Below the pieces are notes generated by a model. The model was not told the origin of the DNA. It did no database searches and saw only the letters and a list, made by a program, of their open reading frames with translations. From positions 33,861,878 through 33,925,877 of the forward strand of contig NC_079222.1 in the NCBI RefSeq assembly GCF_029633865.1: a stretch of 64,000 nt of DNA, read 5' to 3'. The DNA comes from Lampris incognitus (lineage: Eukaryota; Chordata; Actinopteri; Lampriformes; Lampridae). The position numbers and the translations under genes were made by a program. Positions 32,001 to 43,534 of the stretch are shown in pieces (positions within the stretch are counted from its first letter, which is position 1; every line of letters starts with the position of its first letter).

Positions 32001-35000
32001 CAGCACATCTCTACTACAGGTACAATCAGAACTGTCACGTGGGCTGTGCAAAGTGCGCGACCGCACAGGGCCTCACTCCTGGCCTGTAATCCTGCAGTTT
32101 TTGTTTTTTAATATGCAATTTTTTTATGACTGTTCTTGATCCCACGTCCTTCTAAATTGAAACCTCTGTGTCAATTCCACTATGCATGGTCAAGGTCACA
32201 TGAAGAAATTTAACAAAATTATTCAGGTTTTTTCATTTTCAATATTGCATTGTTACACAGTGTGTGTATTGTTACATGCTGCTCACTATAGTGACGGGCA
32301 AAGCAGTTCTTTTCAGTGCACTGACTCATTAGAATCGGCTCATTAAAAAGATTCGTTCAATGGTTTTGTTCAGCGACTCGTTCGGTGCTTGACCAGAGCT
32401 CTGACTGCATAGTCCCGCACGCCGAACAGCGTTCAGTTCAGCTCCCTGGCTCGTGAGCTGAGAACGGCCGTTCACGAAGGATAAACCAGTGAGCTAAGAA
32501 TTTAGTTGGGTAAAGACACCGTCTGCAAACTGAAAGCTGCTATAACTGAGCCCCGCCCTGTTATTTGCAGCGTGTGTATTTTCGTATAAGACACTTGTGA
32601 GGACCGCTGGATTAATTTTGTCAACACTTCCAGAGAGGTGGTGGCTGAGCTGGTGTCCAGAGCTAGCAGGTGAATGTGGCTGTGACCGTAAGCTACGCAC
32701 AATGAGAAATGATCTGTGTAGACTTGAAATGTTGAATTACAACGTAGTCGTACTGCAACATGCCAAAATAAAGTGACAGCTGAGCTGACTTGATGTAAAG
32801 CCAAAAGTTTTACGGTTGATTTTTTTTCCCCATTTGAAATCGTATAATAGCAAAAAGTCCTAGCTGAGACTATGTGCACGATGATGCTGTATTATTCAAC
32901 TTGTTAAAATGTATTACACTGACATTATGGGTGCAGCAGAACTAGAATAACTGTGTGCAATAGACTCAAAACAGCTATGTGTGTGCGTGACTGTGATTCA
33001 TGCATGTCAGTGAGCAGGGCCTCATGTGTCCAAGTTCAAACAGGGCCTCCCGTGTTACCTCCAGCTTGGTCGGGCGTCCCTACAGACACAACTGGCCGTG
33101 TCTGCGGGTGGGAAGCCAGATGTGGATGTGTGTCCTGGTCGCTGCACTAGTGCCTCCTCTGGTCGGGCGGGGCGCCTGTTTGGGGGGGAGGGGGAACTGG
33201 GGGGAATAGCGCTACGTCCCCCTGGCAAAACTCCTCACTGTCAGGTGTACCCAGGCCCTGGGTACAATCAATAAATGACTGGAGAGACTGAGTTGTGTTA
33301 AGTGCATGGAGTCCTGGAAAGGCTTAATTTTTTTTGTTTGTTACAGATACACTGGATCGTACTGTGGGGGAGAGAAGACACGTTGTGACCGTGAACCTTG
33401 CGGTTCGTCCACTTGTGGACAACTCTGTAGGCAGCTCTTGTGACGTAATGTTTGAAGAGGAAGTGGATGTGCAGCTGTCCCTGGAAGTTAAGGAGGCGGT
33501 GGAGAACGGCGTGCGTTCCTCTTACCTTCAAGGTAACACAGGCTGAAGCCGTTGAGCTAATTAAAGTATTGCAGACGACGGGTTCTGTGGGAACAAAATT
33601 AGTTATGGAGCAAAATCGTTCTCGGCAGAAACTGAATTTAAGAAGCTATCGAACTCACGATGCTTGGAAAATGAAGTGTATTTCGATGTTATTGAAATGT
33701 TTCGCAGTAAATCTTGGGGCGGACTCACACTAGGCCCGAGCACAATCGTCCTCCCTCTCCACTCCCCCACTAGCCTGCACTCACATTGCGCTCAACGTTC
33801 GGGCCTGAGCACGCTTACGTCATCACGAAGAGAAGTGCTCTCGTGTAGCACAGTGGAGTTCATGGTTTTATTCACCTTGTGGCTTATTTGGAGTCGTTTT
33901 GGGCGTGGCGACACACGTCCCTCTCACACGCCTCATGGATTTATCAATCATACAACACAGCGAAAGTAGTAGTAGTAGTAGTAGATACAGTACACAATAA
34001 CACAATGATGTATAGGTGCATATGGGTGCGTCAGCTGTTAAGCAACCTGACTGCCTGTGGAAAGAAACTATTACTGAGACAGGTGGTGTGTGATTCGATG
34101 CTCCGGTGGCATTCTTTAGATGGAAAGAGCGAGAACCGAACGTGAGCGGGGTGGCTGGTCACCTTAATAATGTTTTGGGATTTCCTTTTGCAGCGAGTGG
34201 ATTTTTGCTGCTGTCTTTACAGTTCTTTGAAGCAGTCTGTAGTCCTGAGCTGTCAGGTTGCCAAACCACACTGTTATACAGCCTGTCAAGACACTCTCCA
34301 TGGTACTGCGATAAAAATTCATGTACCAAAACTCTTGAGATGCCTCAGAAAATACAGCCTTCTTGAGGATGCAGTTGGTGTTGAGACATGTGAGGGTTTC
34401 TTGTGTAAACGGGGAAATCTGGAAATGTCCACAATTTCAACAGATGAACCGCTGATGGAAATAGGGATGTGCTTTTCTCTGATCTTTCTAAAGTCAACAA
34501 TGATTTCTTTTGTCTACTTGACATTTAGACAGAGGTTGTCATCATGGCACCATATGGTTAAATCTTCCACTTCCCTTCTGGTCCTCTCATTACTGTCACG
34601 TATTAGTCCAGTCACTGGGGTGTCTTGTGTGAATTTGATGATGCTGTTGTCATATTTTGCAACACAGTTGTGTCTAAACAGACTGTACAATAGGGGACTG
34701 AGATAGCAGCCCTGAGGTGCGCTGGTCCTAAGAACTAATATGGATGAGTATGTTTTATCTATGCTCACAGTCAGGGGCCTGCCTATCAGGGGTTGCCCAG
34801 ATCAGGACCTCTTGAGTTTCAACACTAGTTTGGATGGTACAATTGTATTCAAAGCAGAGCTGTAATCAATACACAACATTCCGACATAGGTATTTTTCTT
34901 TTCAAGGTGTACTAAAGCAGTATGCAGAGCAAGTGAGATAGCATCATCTACAGATCTATTGGAACAGTAGGCAAACTGCAGTGGGTCAAAGGGTAGCAGG

Positions 35001-37497
35001 AATGTTAAATTGTCATACTATTTGATATGACCAATCTTTCCAGACACTTCATAATAACAGAGGTCAAAGCAACAGGTCGGTATTCATTAAGGCAAGAGAC
35101 AGGTGTTACCTGAGGTACAGGCACAATGGTGGTTTCTGAAAACAGTGGAACCACACACAATGGCAAGGACAGGTTAAAATGTCAGTAGAAACCTGAGCTA
35201 GCTGAAGGTAACTTGCCTTGAGGACACGGGAAGGGATGCCGTCTGGGCGAGCAGCTTTTTTGATTCAACAGACTGGTTGTTTTGTAGAAACCCTCTGAAC
35301 CTGAACGAATACACTGATAAAGTTACTGACTGTGTTTTATTCTGTGTGGACGGACACCTGTATTCCCACTCGTACCATCCGCTCCTATCCGAATCAGAAA
35401 CCTTGGCTCAATTACAACATTTGGCTGAGATTACAAGGACTGCCGCTTTTAAAGCCGGGGATAAGGACTGCTGCAAGCAAGCCAGGTACGTGCTGAGGAA
35501 AACCATCAACTCAGCCAAAAAACAATACTGGGATAAACTAGAACAGCATTACGACGGCGGGGACTCCGGGCGCATGTGGCAGGGTCTGCAAGCAAATAAC
35601 AGACAACAAACCCAAGCCGGGTGGTTTTTACCAACACCACCGCTTCACTCCCTGATGACCTGAACAGGTTCTGTGCTCGCTTTGAGTTTAACTCGGGACC
35701 ACCGGACAACACACAAAACCTTGTTGAGTACTCACCCAACGAGGTAACACATCAAGTGACAGAGGCTGATGTAAGGTTTTTGAATCTGTCAAAGCACGCA
35801 AAGCTGCCGGCCCAGACGGTGTCCCATCTCGTGTCCTTAAGACCTGCTCTAGTCAGCCAGCAAATGTTGTTACAGACATTTTCAACCTGCCATTGTCACT
35901 ATGTGTGGTTCCTACACGCTTTAAGAAAACCCTTATTGGGCAGTACCCAAAAAAAATCACCCCTATCCTGTCTTAATGGCTACAGACCTGTTGCTTTGAC
36001 CTCAGTAATGAAATGCTTTGAAAAATTAGTGAAGACACACATAAATCTTAACATTCCTGCCAACCTTGATCCACTACAGTTTGCTTATCGGTCAAGTAGA
36101 AGTGTGGAAGATGCTGTGTCATTGGCTGTCCATACTGTTAAAACACCTTGAAGGACAAAACACCTATGTCAGAATGTTGTTTATAGACTATAGCGCTGCA
36201 TTTAATACCGTTGTACCGTCTAAGTTGCTGCGAAACCTTAGGGACCTTGGTCTGTGTAATTCCATCTGTAAGTGGTTATAAGACTATATGCCAGGCAGAC
36301 CTCAGACAATAAGAGCAGGTACCAGCTACTCATCTACCATAGTTCTCCACACAGGAGCACTACAGGGTTGTTGACTTAGTCCCTCATGCTACAGTCTGTT
36401 TCCACATGACTGTGTTGCCAGATATCATAACAGCATGGTGACATTTGCAGGTGACACCACGGTAGACTGATAAATGGCAACTATGACGATGCCTATAGGA
36501 AGGAGGTGAGGGACCTGTCCATATGGTGTCAAGATAACAACCTCTCCCGACATGTTGAGAAAACAAAGGAGATAATTGTTGATTTTAGGAAGTCCAAAAC
36601 GGTTCAGACACCAGTTTACATCAACCGAAATGCTGCACTCTCTCTCCTCTGTCCTGATACTCCTGGACCTGTCAGCTGCGTTCGACACAGTGAACCACCA
36701 GATCCTCCTCTCTACCCTCAAGGGGCTGGGTGTCACATGCTCTGCACTCTCAATGTTTACAACCTACCTGACGGGTCGCTCCTACCAGGTGACATGGAGG
36801 GGATCTGTGTGCTAGTTTCATCACCAGATTGCACTGTTAGTTAAGAAAATGGGTAACATTTTAAGCACTTTTGGGATATCATTTTGCTTCCTTTTTCAGG
36901 TCCGTTGCTTGGTTACCCAGTCCAGGGTGTGTCTGCATTGATCCAGAGTATTCAGCTGGAGCCGGGGACGTCTCTTGCCATGGTGTCTGCCTGCACGTCT
37001 CGCTGCATGCACAAGGTAATCGATAATAACATGCAATGACAGAACCACAAGTGTCTATCAAGGGATGACATGCATTTTATTTCCCCTGACGCAGGCCCTG
37101 AAGCAAGCAGGTGTGCAGATTCTGGAGCCTGTGATGTTGCTGGAGGTGATTGTGACGGAGGAGCACCTCAGCACTGTGCTGGGGGACCTAGCCCATAGAC
37201 GAGGGAGCATTAAAGACATCCAGAGTCGTCATGATAGTAAAGTGGTGCTTGCCACTGTGCCCCTGGCAGAGATGATGGTAGATTTTATATGCAGTGCAAT
37301 TTTGCTTCACTCTTATATTGTTCCAACAAAGATTTTTTTTACTAACTGAGTCTCCTCTTCCACCAAAGGGCTACTCAACTGTGCTACGCACACTTACCTC
37401 TGGCAACGCCACCTTCTCCCTACAGCTGGATACCTATGAGGCCATGAACTCCCAGGAGCAGAGTACTCTTCTCAAAAGAGCTGCGGGTCTAACCTAA
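26098..37497 (+). CDS. gfm2: Mitochondrial elongation factor G2 (ribosome-recycling GTPase)
   Basis: EF-G2mt splits mitochondrial ribosomes together with the recycling factor after termination. Twenty coding exons splice in frame to 758 aa (human 779): 26098-26106, 26184-26268, 26399-26444, 26552-26649, 26758-26883, 26984-27072, 27189-27277, 27406-27466, 27672-27857, 27977-28057, 28199-28347, 28525-28665, 29398-29497, 29672-29858, 31643-31719, 31881-32019, 33347-33532, 36900-37015, 37095-37277 and 37369-37497. The first ~45 residues are basic and lack acidic runs, fitting a mitochondrial presequence. GTPase motifs: AHIDAGKT (55-62), DTPGH (119-123), NKMD (173-176). Domain IV/V motifs include [10 protein letters not shown], then [12 protein letters not shown] near the end, and the C-terminus is GLT as in human. 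Introns 12, 14, 16 and 17 hold transposons; exon 17 to 18 spans 3.4 kb of LINE debris. Confidence 0.97.
28795..28965 (-). mobile_element. tRNA-derived SINE, copy 4 (partial)
   Basis: Only the tail-proximal part of the family is kept, including CACCTGACAGTGAGGAGTTT at 28881-28900. It runs into unrelated sequence with no tRNA-like head and has an internal gap. It lies in gfm2 intron 12. Confidence 0.7.
30255..30372 (+). repeat. Family-B dispersed repeat, copy 3
   Basis: It contains CCAGGGTGTCTCCCCGCCTG and GGGATAGGCTCCAGCATCC and ends near GGATAATGGATAG. It sits in gfm2 intron 14. Just upstream (30100-30210) are three near-repeats of TAAGTAGACTCGC with an inverted partner, an unassigned small hairpin-rich patch. 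Confidence 0.6.
30373..31642 (+). other. gfm2 intron 14 remainder, no gene seen
   Basis: No conserved coding frame or named repeat is visible. Some CpG-containing stretches near 30780-31030 could be an old repeat. Confidence 0.4.
32285..32500. mobile_element. hAT-type MITE fragment
   Basis: The sequence from TAGTGACGGGCAAAGCAGTT through GACTCATTAGAATCGGCTC and CAGCGACTCGTTCGG resembles the ends of common fish hAT non-autonomous elements. The second end could not be placed, so the extent is approximate. Confidence 0.35.
33020..33265 (+). mobile_element. tRNA-derived SINE, copy 5 (partial)
   Basis: Plus-orientation copy in gfm2 intron 16. It keeps the body from just after the tRNA-like head (CCGTGTTACCTCC) to the CACTGTCAGGT block and lacks the 5' head. 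It is one of only two plus-oriented copies. Confidence 0.75.
33970..35270 (-). mobile_element. Rex1/CR1-like LINE, minus orientation
   Basis: On the minus strand the reverse transcriptase can be followed. A Arg-Pro-Asp-Gly-Ile-Pro-Ser block lies near 35250, then Asp-Pro-Leu-Gln-Phe-Ala-Tyr near 34980, IDYSSALNT near 34870, and [15 protein letters not shown] at 34690-34735. After these come the Asp box (degenerate) and [13 protein letters not shown]. The 3' UTR runs to an (ACT/AGT)n tail at 33967. It is 5'-truncated and carries several stops. It lies in gfm2 intron 17, directly next to an opposite copy. Confidence 0.75.
35277..36650 (+). mobile_element. Rex1/CR1-like LINE, plus orientation
   Basis: It begins in the linker ([10 protein letters not shown], then a [10 protein letters not shown] block). 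It continues through the reverse transcriptase: [49 protein letters not shown] and [16 protein letters not shown], with frame changes between. It is truncated at both ends and abuts the minus copy, so the two form a head-to-head arrangement. Confidence 0.75.
36655..36840 (+). mobile_element. Second LINE reverse-transcriptase fragment
   Basis: A short frame reads [20 protein letters not shown] and then [16 protein letters not shown]. This is a reverse-transcriptase segment of a different LINE type from its upstream neighbour. It ends just before gfm2 exon 18. Confidence 0.6.
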
Positions 37498-37974
37498 CCC
37501 CAAGCTCTTCGCTCGGCTTCACCATTCAGCGATTGAACCAAAGGCCGTCTTTGGCGATTAAATGGACAATTTCTCTCTAACTGTAAAAGTATCAGTGGAC
37601 AAATGTAAAACGGCGTGGATAGATTTCTCATCAGTTCAATTAAAAAGGATGCCTTTTCCAAATGAATGTGCATGCATCTTTGGTGGGTACACATTTGTCT
37701 CAGTGCTGTATTGTGCAGAATCCTTAGAAAAATGTGTTTGTAGTGGAAATGATACTTTCTTTAGCTGAAGATCACATGGAGAAAATGATTTATTTTCACT
37801 GAACATATAAATGTGATTTCTGTAATTTAAACCCAGATGGACGTCAGTATAAGGACTTAATGAAAACTGCTCTATTTCGGCTTCAAAAAACTGGATGGAA
37901 TTATCCGACTAGGACCATCACCAGGAGGTCAGCCAATATGGGGGGAAACCTAATTTTTTTAAAGGTGTCATCAA
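37498..37974 (+). other. gfm2: gfm2 3' UTR and flank
   Basis: Non-coding after the stop. ATTAAA at 37557-37562 is a possible weak polyadenylation signal. Nothing else is recognised. Confidence 0.45.
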
Positions 37975-38272
37975 CACCCCCCCCCCTATTTTTTTTTTTT
38001 TGCCCCCAATTGTACTTGGCTAGTTACCCTATTTTCTGAGCCGTCCCGGTCACTGCTCCACCCCCTCTGCTGAGCCGAGGAGGGCTGCAGACTACCAGAT
38101 GCTTCTTCCGATACATGGAGAGTTGCCAGCCGCTTCTTTTCCCCTGACAGGAGTTTCACCAGGGGGACGTAGCGCGTGGGAGGATCACGCTATCCCCCCC
38201 CCCCAGTTCCCCCTCATCTATGAACAGGCGCATCGATCGACCAGAGGAGGCGCTAGTGAAGCAACCAGGACA
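37975..38272 (-). mobile_element. tRNA-derived SINE, copy 6 (head lost)
   Basis: Starts at the C/T-rich tail and keeps the family body to about GCTAGTGAAGCAACCAGGACA. The tRNA-like head is missing. Confidence 0.75.
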
Positions 38273-38399
38273 GCGCTTCATGATCTCTCAAGCTGCACTT
38301 TCAAAGAAACAAGGGAAAACATTCGATGGGTGCCGGGCGAGGGTCTGCGGCACGGTGGGCGTGGCTGTGGTGCGGTAGGCGTGACAAACGCATGACGGG

Positions 38400-39262
38400 A
38401 AGGGCCAATTCGAGTGTTGTGAGTGACGTTGACGTCAGCGTGAGTGAACTGGACGGTACTGGTGATACACTAGATACACCTATAAATGCAACAAATCGGC
38501 GAGAAATGCGCCGGAAACGCAGGAAAAATCATTGAAACGTCATGATGACAGAGCCAGAAGTGGTGCATTGCAATACATGTGGTTGTGAATTGCGACAGTA
38601 CGCCAGTAGAGGGCACTGCAGGCTCAGTTACAGAGCCGTGGTTAAGAGACGTGCTGGAGAAGAAGGGTACCTTTTCGCCACGCGGTTGGAGAAGCTTCAC
38701 TGGAGTTGTATGCGATCGCTCAATAAAGCAGCCGTTAATGAGATCCCTTCACGTGGTGAATCTGTGTTGAATATAAAACGCGACATGGTGTCAGAAGGTG
38801 CGCGGCACCACGGGTGAGTGAGAGCAGAAAAAGAGAAGAAGAAAAAAAACGAGGGAGCGAGGCAGGCGAAGTGTGTTGGCTTTAGCTAGCGTTAGCAGCA
38901 GCAAGGCAACAACATGGCTGACAACGCAGGGCCATCGTTATTGCGGCCACCTCAGCCAACTCCCAAGTGCTCCACCAAATGCCACCTTCAGTATCCAACC
39001 ACCTAAGGCATGCGACTTTTCAAGACCACAGGAGTGGGAAAAAAATGGATTAGAAGCACTTGTTCGAATTACCGCAAGGCTTTTGGGGGGTGCCACCTTC
39101 GTAGTGTTTTGTGTGCGTGTGTGTGTGTGCTGGAGCGCAATAATGCAATATGACGTCATCAACACGAACTGTTCCACTATGTTTTTTGGGAGGCCCCAGT
39201 TTCACATTATTTGTAAAAGATGTGCATTAATTTATAGGGTGACGCCGGGGCATATACAATAT
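38400..39262 (+). mobile_element. LTR-retroelement 5' region (fossil, family uncertain)
   Basis: A region with AATAAA (38721-38726) is followed by a primer-binding-site-like string TGGTGTCAGAAGG at 38787-38799, an A/G-rich leader and a possible gag start near 38914. This order is typical of the 5' end of an LTR retroelement. No matching 3' LTR was identified in the window, so the limits are approximate. It is a broken relic. Confidence 0.4.
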
Positions 39263-39264
39263 AC

Positions 39265-39687
39265 TGTAGTGAATTAGGGGGGCAGCCCGGGCGGGAACCG
39301 CCACAGCCGGGACGCGAACCCGTATCTCCCGCTCCGCGAGCGACAACGTTAAACAGTCGACTAAAGGGTCCGACCCGTTAGTCAAGGACCAACGTGTCTA
39401 CTTATCCATGCACGTTACACTACTCCCCCTCCTTCGAGAAGTGCCTCCCCGCGCTTCAGCATATCAGCTCCCTCACGCCTCTGGGCGCACGCGCTTCCGA
39501 TGACCTCACGGTCTCACCATCCCACTTCTGACACCAATGTAGCGAATTCGGGGGGCAGCCCGGAACCGCCACAGCCGGGACGCGAACCCGTGTCTCCCGC
39601 TCCGCAAGCGACAACGTTAACCAGTCGACTAAAGGGTCCGACCCGTTAGTCAAGGACCAACGTGTCTACTTATCCATGCACGTTACA
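39265..39687 (-). mobile_element. Miniature LTR element (TRIM-like) with tRNA-like promoter in the LTRs (fossil)
   Basis: Two direct LTRs, 39265-39419 and 39538-39687 (about 150 bases, TG...CA ends), flank an internal region of only 118 bases. Read on the minus strand, the first LTR is followed by a primer-binding-site-like TTGGTGTCAGAAGTGGGA. The second is preceded by a purine tract GAAGGAGGGGGAG. The four bases ATAC flank both sides and look like a target duplication. Each LTR contains A-box-like TAGTCGACTGG and B-box-like GGTTCGCGTCC at tRNA-like spacing. It codes for nothing. The two LTRs are very similar, so the insertion is probably fairly recent. A solo LTR of the same family lies at 13389-13542. 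Confidence 0.75.
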
Positions 39688-39859
39688 ATACAGTATATTA
39701 CACATAAGAAATACAAATACCACAACACACCTTTTAAAAATGCATTTGCCTTTTTTATTTTTTAACATTCTACAAATCATCCCATTTTAAGACATACAAA
39801 TACCATTACGATATGCCTATTTAAAATTGTTATTTAATCTTTACCATTTTACAAATCAT

Positions 39860-39952
39860 CCCATTTCCAGCTATCTGTCCCAATGGGACAGATAGCTGGA
39901 AATGGGTTGATGGCTTTGGCACACCAATATCCAAGGTGTGCCAAAGCCATCA
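39860..39952. repeat. Two adjacent near-perfect inverted repeats
   Basis: 39860-39906 is a perfect palindrome with 23-base arms (CCCATTTCCAGCTATCTGTC...) and a one-base centre. 39909-39952 is a second inverted repeat with arms TGATGGCTTTGGCACACC and its complement around a 9-base spacer. No transposon ends were recognised. Confidence 0.9.
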
Positions 39953-40029
39953 TCGACTCGCCACCTATTGGCCCAAAGTGGCCTCTTTTCCTTTCTCTTG
40001 ACATCTTTCCCCGGTTTCCATGAAGTTGA

Positions 40030-42024
40030 AAGATGAGGGACTATGTCTACGGCAAGCCAATCACGGTCGAAACCGACCATCAGCCCCTCATCACAATCCT
40101 GAACAAAGCAATCCACACCGCACCAGCGCGTCTGCAACGCATGATGCTGAAGCTGCACAAGTTCAACTTGACGCTTGTCTACAAGAAAGGGAAGTTCATG
40201 TACTTGGCCGACACGCTGTCTCGCGCACCAAGGAAGAGCACATCACAGCATCAAACTGAACAGAACGACTTCGGAGTGATGGCAGTCCAGCCCATCTCAT
40301 CAAATCGCCTGAAGGAGCTGCGAGAACACACAGCTGCAGACTCTTCAACGCAAACTCTCCGCCGCACTATAAAGCAAGGATGGCCCGACCGAGCAAGCAG
40401 TACTGCAGCCGCTGCAAGACCATTCTTTGCATTCCGGGATGAGCTCAACATTGACAATAACATTGTAATGAACGGAACAAGAGTGGTCATTCCCCAAACA
40501 CTATAGTCTGAGTACCTGACCATTCTACACAAAGGACATCCTGGGGCCGAAGCAACGAAACGTAGAGCATGTGATGTTGCATTCTGGCCATCCATGGCAA
40601 AGGATGTTGAGAACATGGTCCAAGCCTGCAGTGTGTGCAACAGTCTAAAAGGACATCAACAGAAAGAGCCACTGCAACCCACTCCAATCCCAGAACTGTC
40701 CTGGTCCACTGTCGCCACAGACATCTTCGAGTGGAACAGTCACCACTACCTGGTCTTGGTCGACTCGTACTCAGGGTGGTTTGAAATCGATCCACTTAAA
40801 AACCTGTCTTCACAAAGTGTGGTCAACAAGCTAAAGCGGTACTTCTCAGTCCATGGCGTCCCTGACACTGTCTTTTCAGACAATGCCGCCCAGTTCTCCA
40901 GTCAGACTTTTCGTGAGTTTGCCACAACCTGGGGTTTCCACCACGCCACCAGCAGTCCTGAATACTCACAAGCAAACGGCCTGGCAGAACGGGCAGTTTG
41001 AAGAGCAAAGAGGCTGCTTGAAACTTCAAAGAGAGATGGGACAGATCTACTTCTGAATCTGCTGAACATTCGGAACGTGCCACGAGATACAACCCTGGGC
41101 TCTCCTGCTCAGCGTCTCCTATCTAGGAGAAAACGCACCACCCTACCTACCTGCCAGCCAGCAGCTGTTGGCGCCGTCGTCAAAGGACACTGTAACGGTC
41201 CGGGCTCAGCTGTCAAAGAAACGGGGAATGCAGAAAGCGCACTAAGACAAGTCAAGCAAACCACTGCCTGCACTGGAACCGTCCCAAATGGTCCGTCTTC
41301 AGACTACAAAGGGACATGACAAGATCGGAGTGATCAACAGGAAGTGCAACGAAACTAGATCTTACATCGTTGAATCGGAAGGAAAGGAATACAGGAGAAA
41401 CCGACGGTACATTCTGCCAGTATCCGAACCTCAACATATCCTCGACCAAAATGAACGCATTCCATCAGTACTCACTAGAGAGTCAGACCATGGCACTCAA
41501 GCGACCACTGAAGAGCCACCACCAGTCATGGAGCCACCTGGACAATCTCAATCCCCCTATATCACAAGATCTGGGAGGATTTCAAAGCCCAACCCAAAAT
41601 ACACTGAATGAAGAGTGCATGGACACAAGAACTGACTTCTCTTGTTGTTGAAATGTTTAATGTTACATTAACACAATTTGCTTCCTTTGCAGAGTTACAT
41701 GTCAGGCATAGTTCGTGTAAGACCAGCACAAGATAGCAGTACTGCTTTACTAAATATGAGCTACTTTGAAAACATAATTACAGTGAACATTTTGAAAACA
41801 TAATTACAGCTCTGAACTAAAGAAGGAGGATGTAGATAACCTTGTAGTGTTATGTTTGTACTGACCTGCATTCCGTACTTACAGAGTAGTCACGTGATCA
41901 TGCAGCCTAGTGGCGGCACTATACACACAGCTACATGCCTGTACACTGTACCTGAGTTCCCCTGCAATGATTATTAAATGTTAAGCCTAGGCACTAACGC
42001 TGTCTCCATGCGAGTCATTCTACA
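40030..42024 (+). mobile_element. Ty3/gypsy-like LTR retroelement, 3' part (fossil)
   Basis: RNase H (about 40033-40230), integrase zinc-binding and catalytic core (about 40500-41080) and a C-terminal integrase region (about 41280-41611) are recognisable, in the order usual for Ty3/gypsy pol. A purine tract AAGAAGGAGGA precedes a 194-base LTR at 41831-42024 with TG...CA ends. The gag, protease, reverse transcriptase and 5' LTR are absent, so the copy is 5'-truncated. It is broken by a few changes. Confidence 0.8.
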
Positions 42025-42788
42025 CTTTGATATGCCATAGTTTGCTTTGTTTTTGTTTTTTTTCCATTCTGTTACCCCATTCTGCAGTCACTTTCTTACC
42101 CCGGAATTTCCTAATCCTGATATTATTCATTATTTACTTTGCCAGTGGGTCGTCACCCCTAAGTGAATGTCATTACCTTCAGACGTCTTTCCGTGGTCTT
42201 CAATACAGTATCCTCATTTAAATACAAAGCCGTATCACACAATTCCTTTCCCCACAATCTCACAAACAGTCTCTTCTCACCCCGGGACTCGGTCACGAGT
42301 TCTCCTCAGGGGAGGTAGACTAGAGTTCCTGGGTCTCAACCCCTTCAACAGACTGGCCGGCTAGATTTAATTGGTGCAGAGGGTGGGTCAAGGAAGAATA
42401 TGAAGTGGGCTTCCTGGACTAACCCTCAAATTGTCGTGGCAATTATCTAATTCCACTCTGACAATAAATGAGGAGCAAGACAAAGATTTCTTACAGCATT
42501 GTCACACTTTAATATGCTAATGAACACACGCACAAAGCATAGATAGCTAAGTGCATGCTCTGATCTCACCTTGCAGCCCAAACATGCTTATTGACACGGT
42601 CACACTGGTATGTATCCAGAGTTTCTCCCTAATCCTGTTTGGGGGAAGTAGCTCATCTTTATTGCTGGACTTTCATCCTAATGGATAACAGAACTTGCTC
42701 AAAGATTTCATAGATTAGGTCTCCTCTCGTCCTTATCTTCTAGCTCGTAATTCTCCTAGGCAGTTCCTTCAGACCTTGTTACACTCGA
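42025..42788. other. Intergenic, no gene seen
   Basis: No conserved frame or repeat recognised between the gypsy-like LTR and the L2 fragment. Confidence 0.4.
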
Positions 42789-43534
42789 GTGAGCTTCCCA
42801 TACATTCCTTGCTATCAGCTAACAGATAACAATAGGCCTTTATTAGTTCACACGGAGAAGACCCTTCATAGCACTACCTTCAATTTGCTAAGCATGAGCT
42901 CTATTTTAATTTATAGACCGCCTAAGACTAACACTAGTTTTATTCAAGAATTTCCTGAACTTCTTTCTTTTATTATGGCCCAATACGACAGAGTTCTTAC
43001 CCTTGGGGATTTTAATACACATGTTTGCTGCCCTTCCACATCTTGCTTTATCACTGATTTTATTAACCTCTTCAAGTCTTTTAATCTTGAACGATCTGTT
43101 AAGGAGCCAACTCATAATAAGAGGCATACTCTTGATCTGGTGTTGTCTTAAAATGTTTTTCTGAACTTCTAGATTTTAATGTCTCTGATCACAAAGCTGT
43201 GATTTTTCAAACCCTGCTCCCAATCCCTGCTCACAAGCCATCTACCTATATCTGCTCTCGGTCTTTTAATTCCGAGTCAGCAAGTAGTTTTAGAAAAAGG
43301 TTTTTATCGGCTCCGGCTAGTAATACCCTTAATCAGGAGGACCTCTCTCTGTAAATGATTTATTGGATAATGCATAACTGCATAATCCAATGCTCCTGAA
43401 CAAGCCTACTCTCGACCCTCTTGTTTTAAACAATTTTAGATGAATTTCAAATCTATCTTTTTTATCTAAAATCAAGAAAACCCTGTTGCTCTTCAGCTAA
43501 TCACATACATGAATAGTTATTTTTGAGCAATTTC

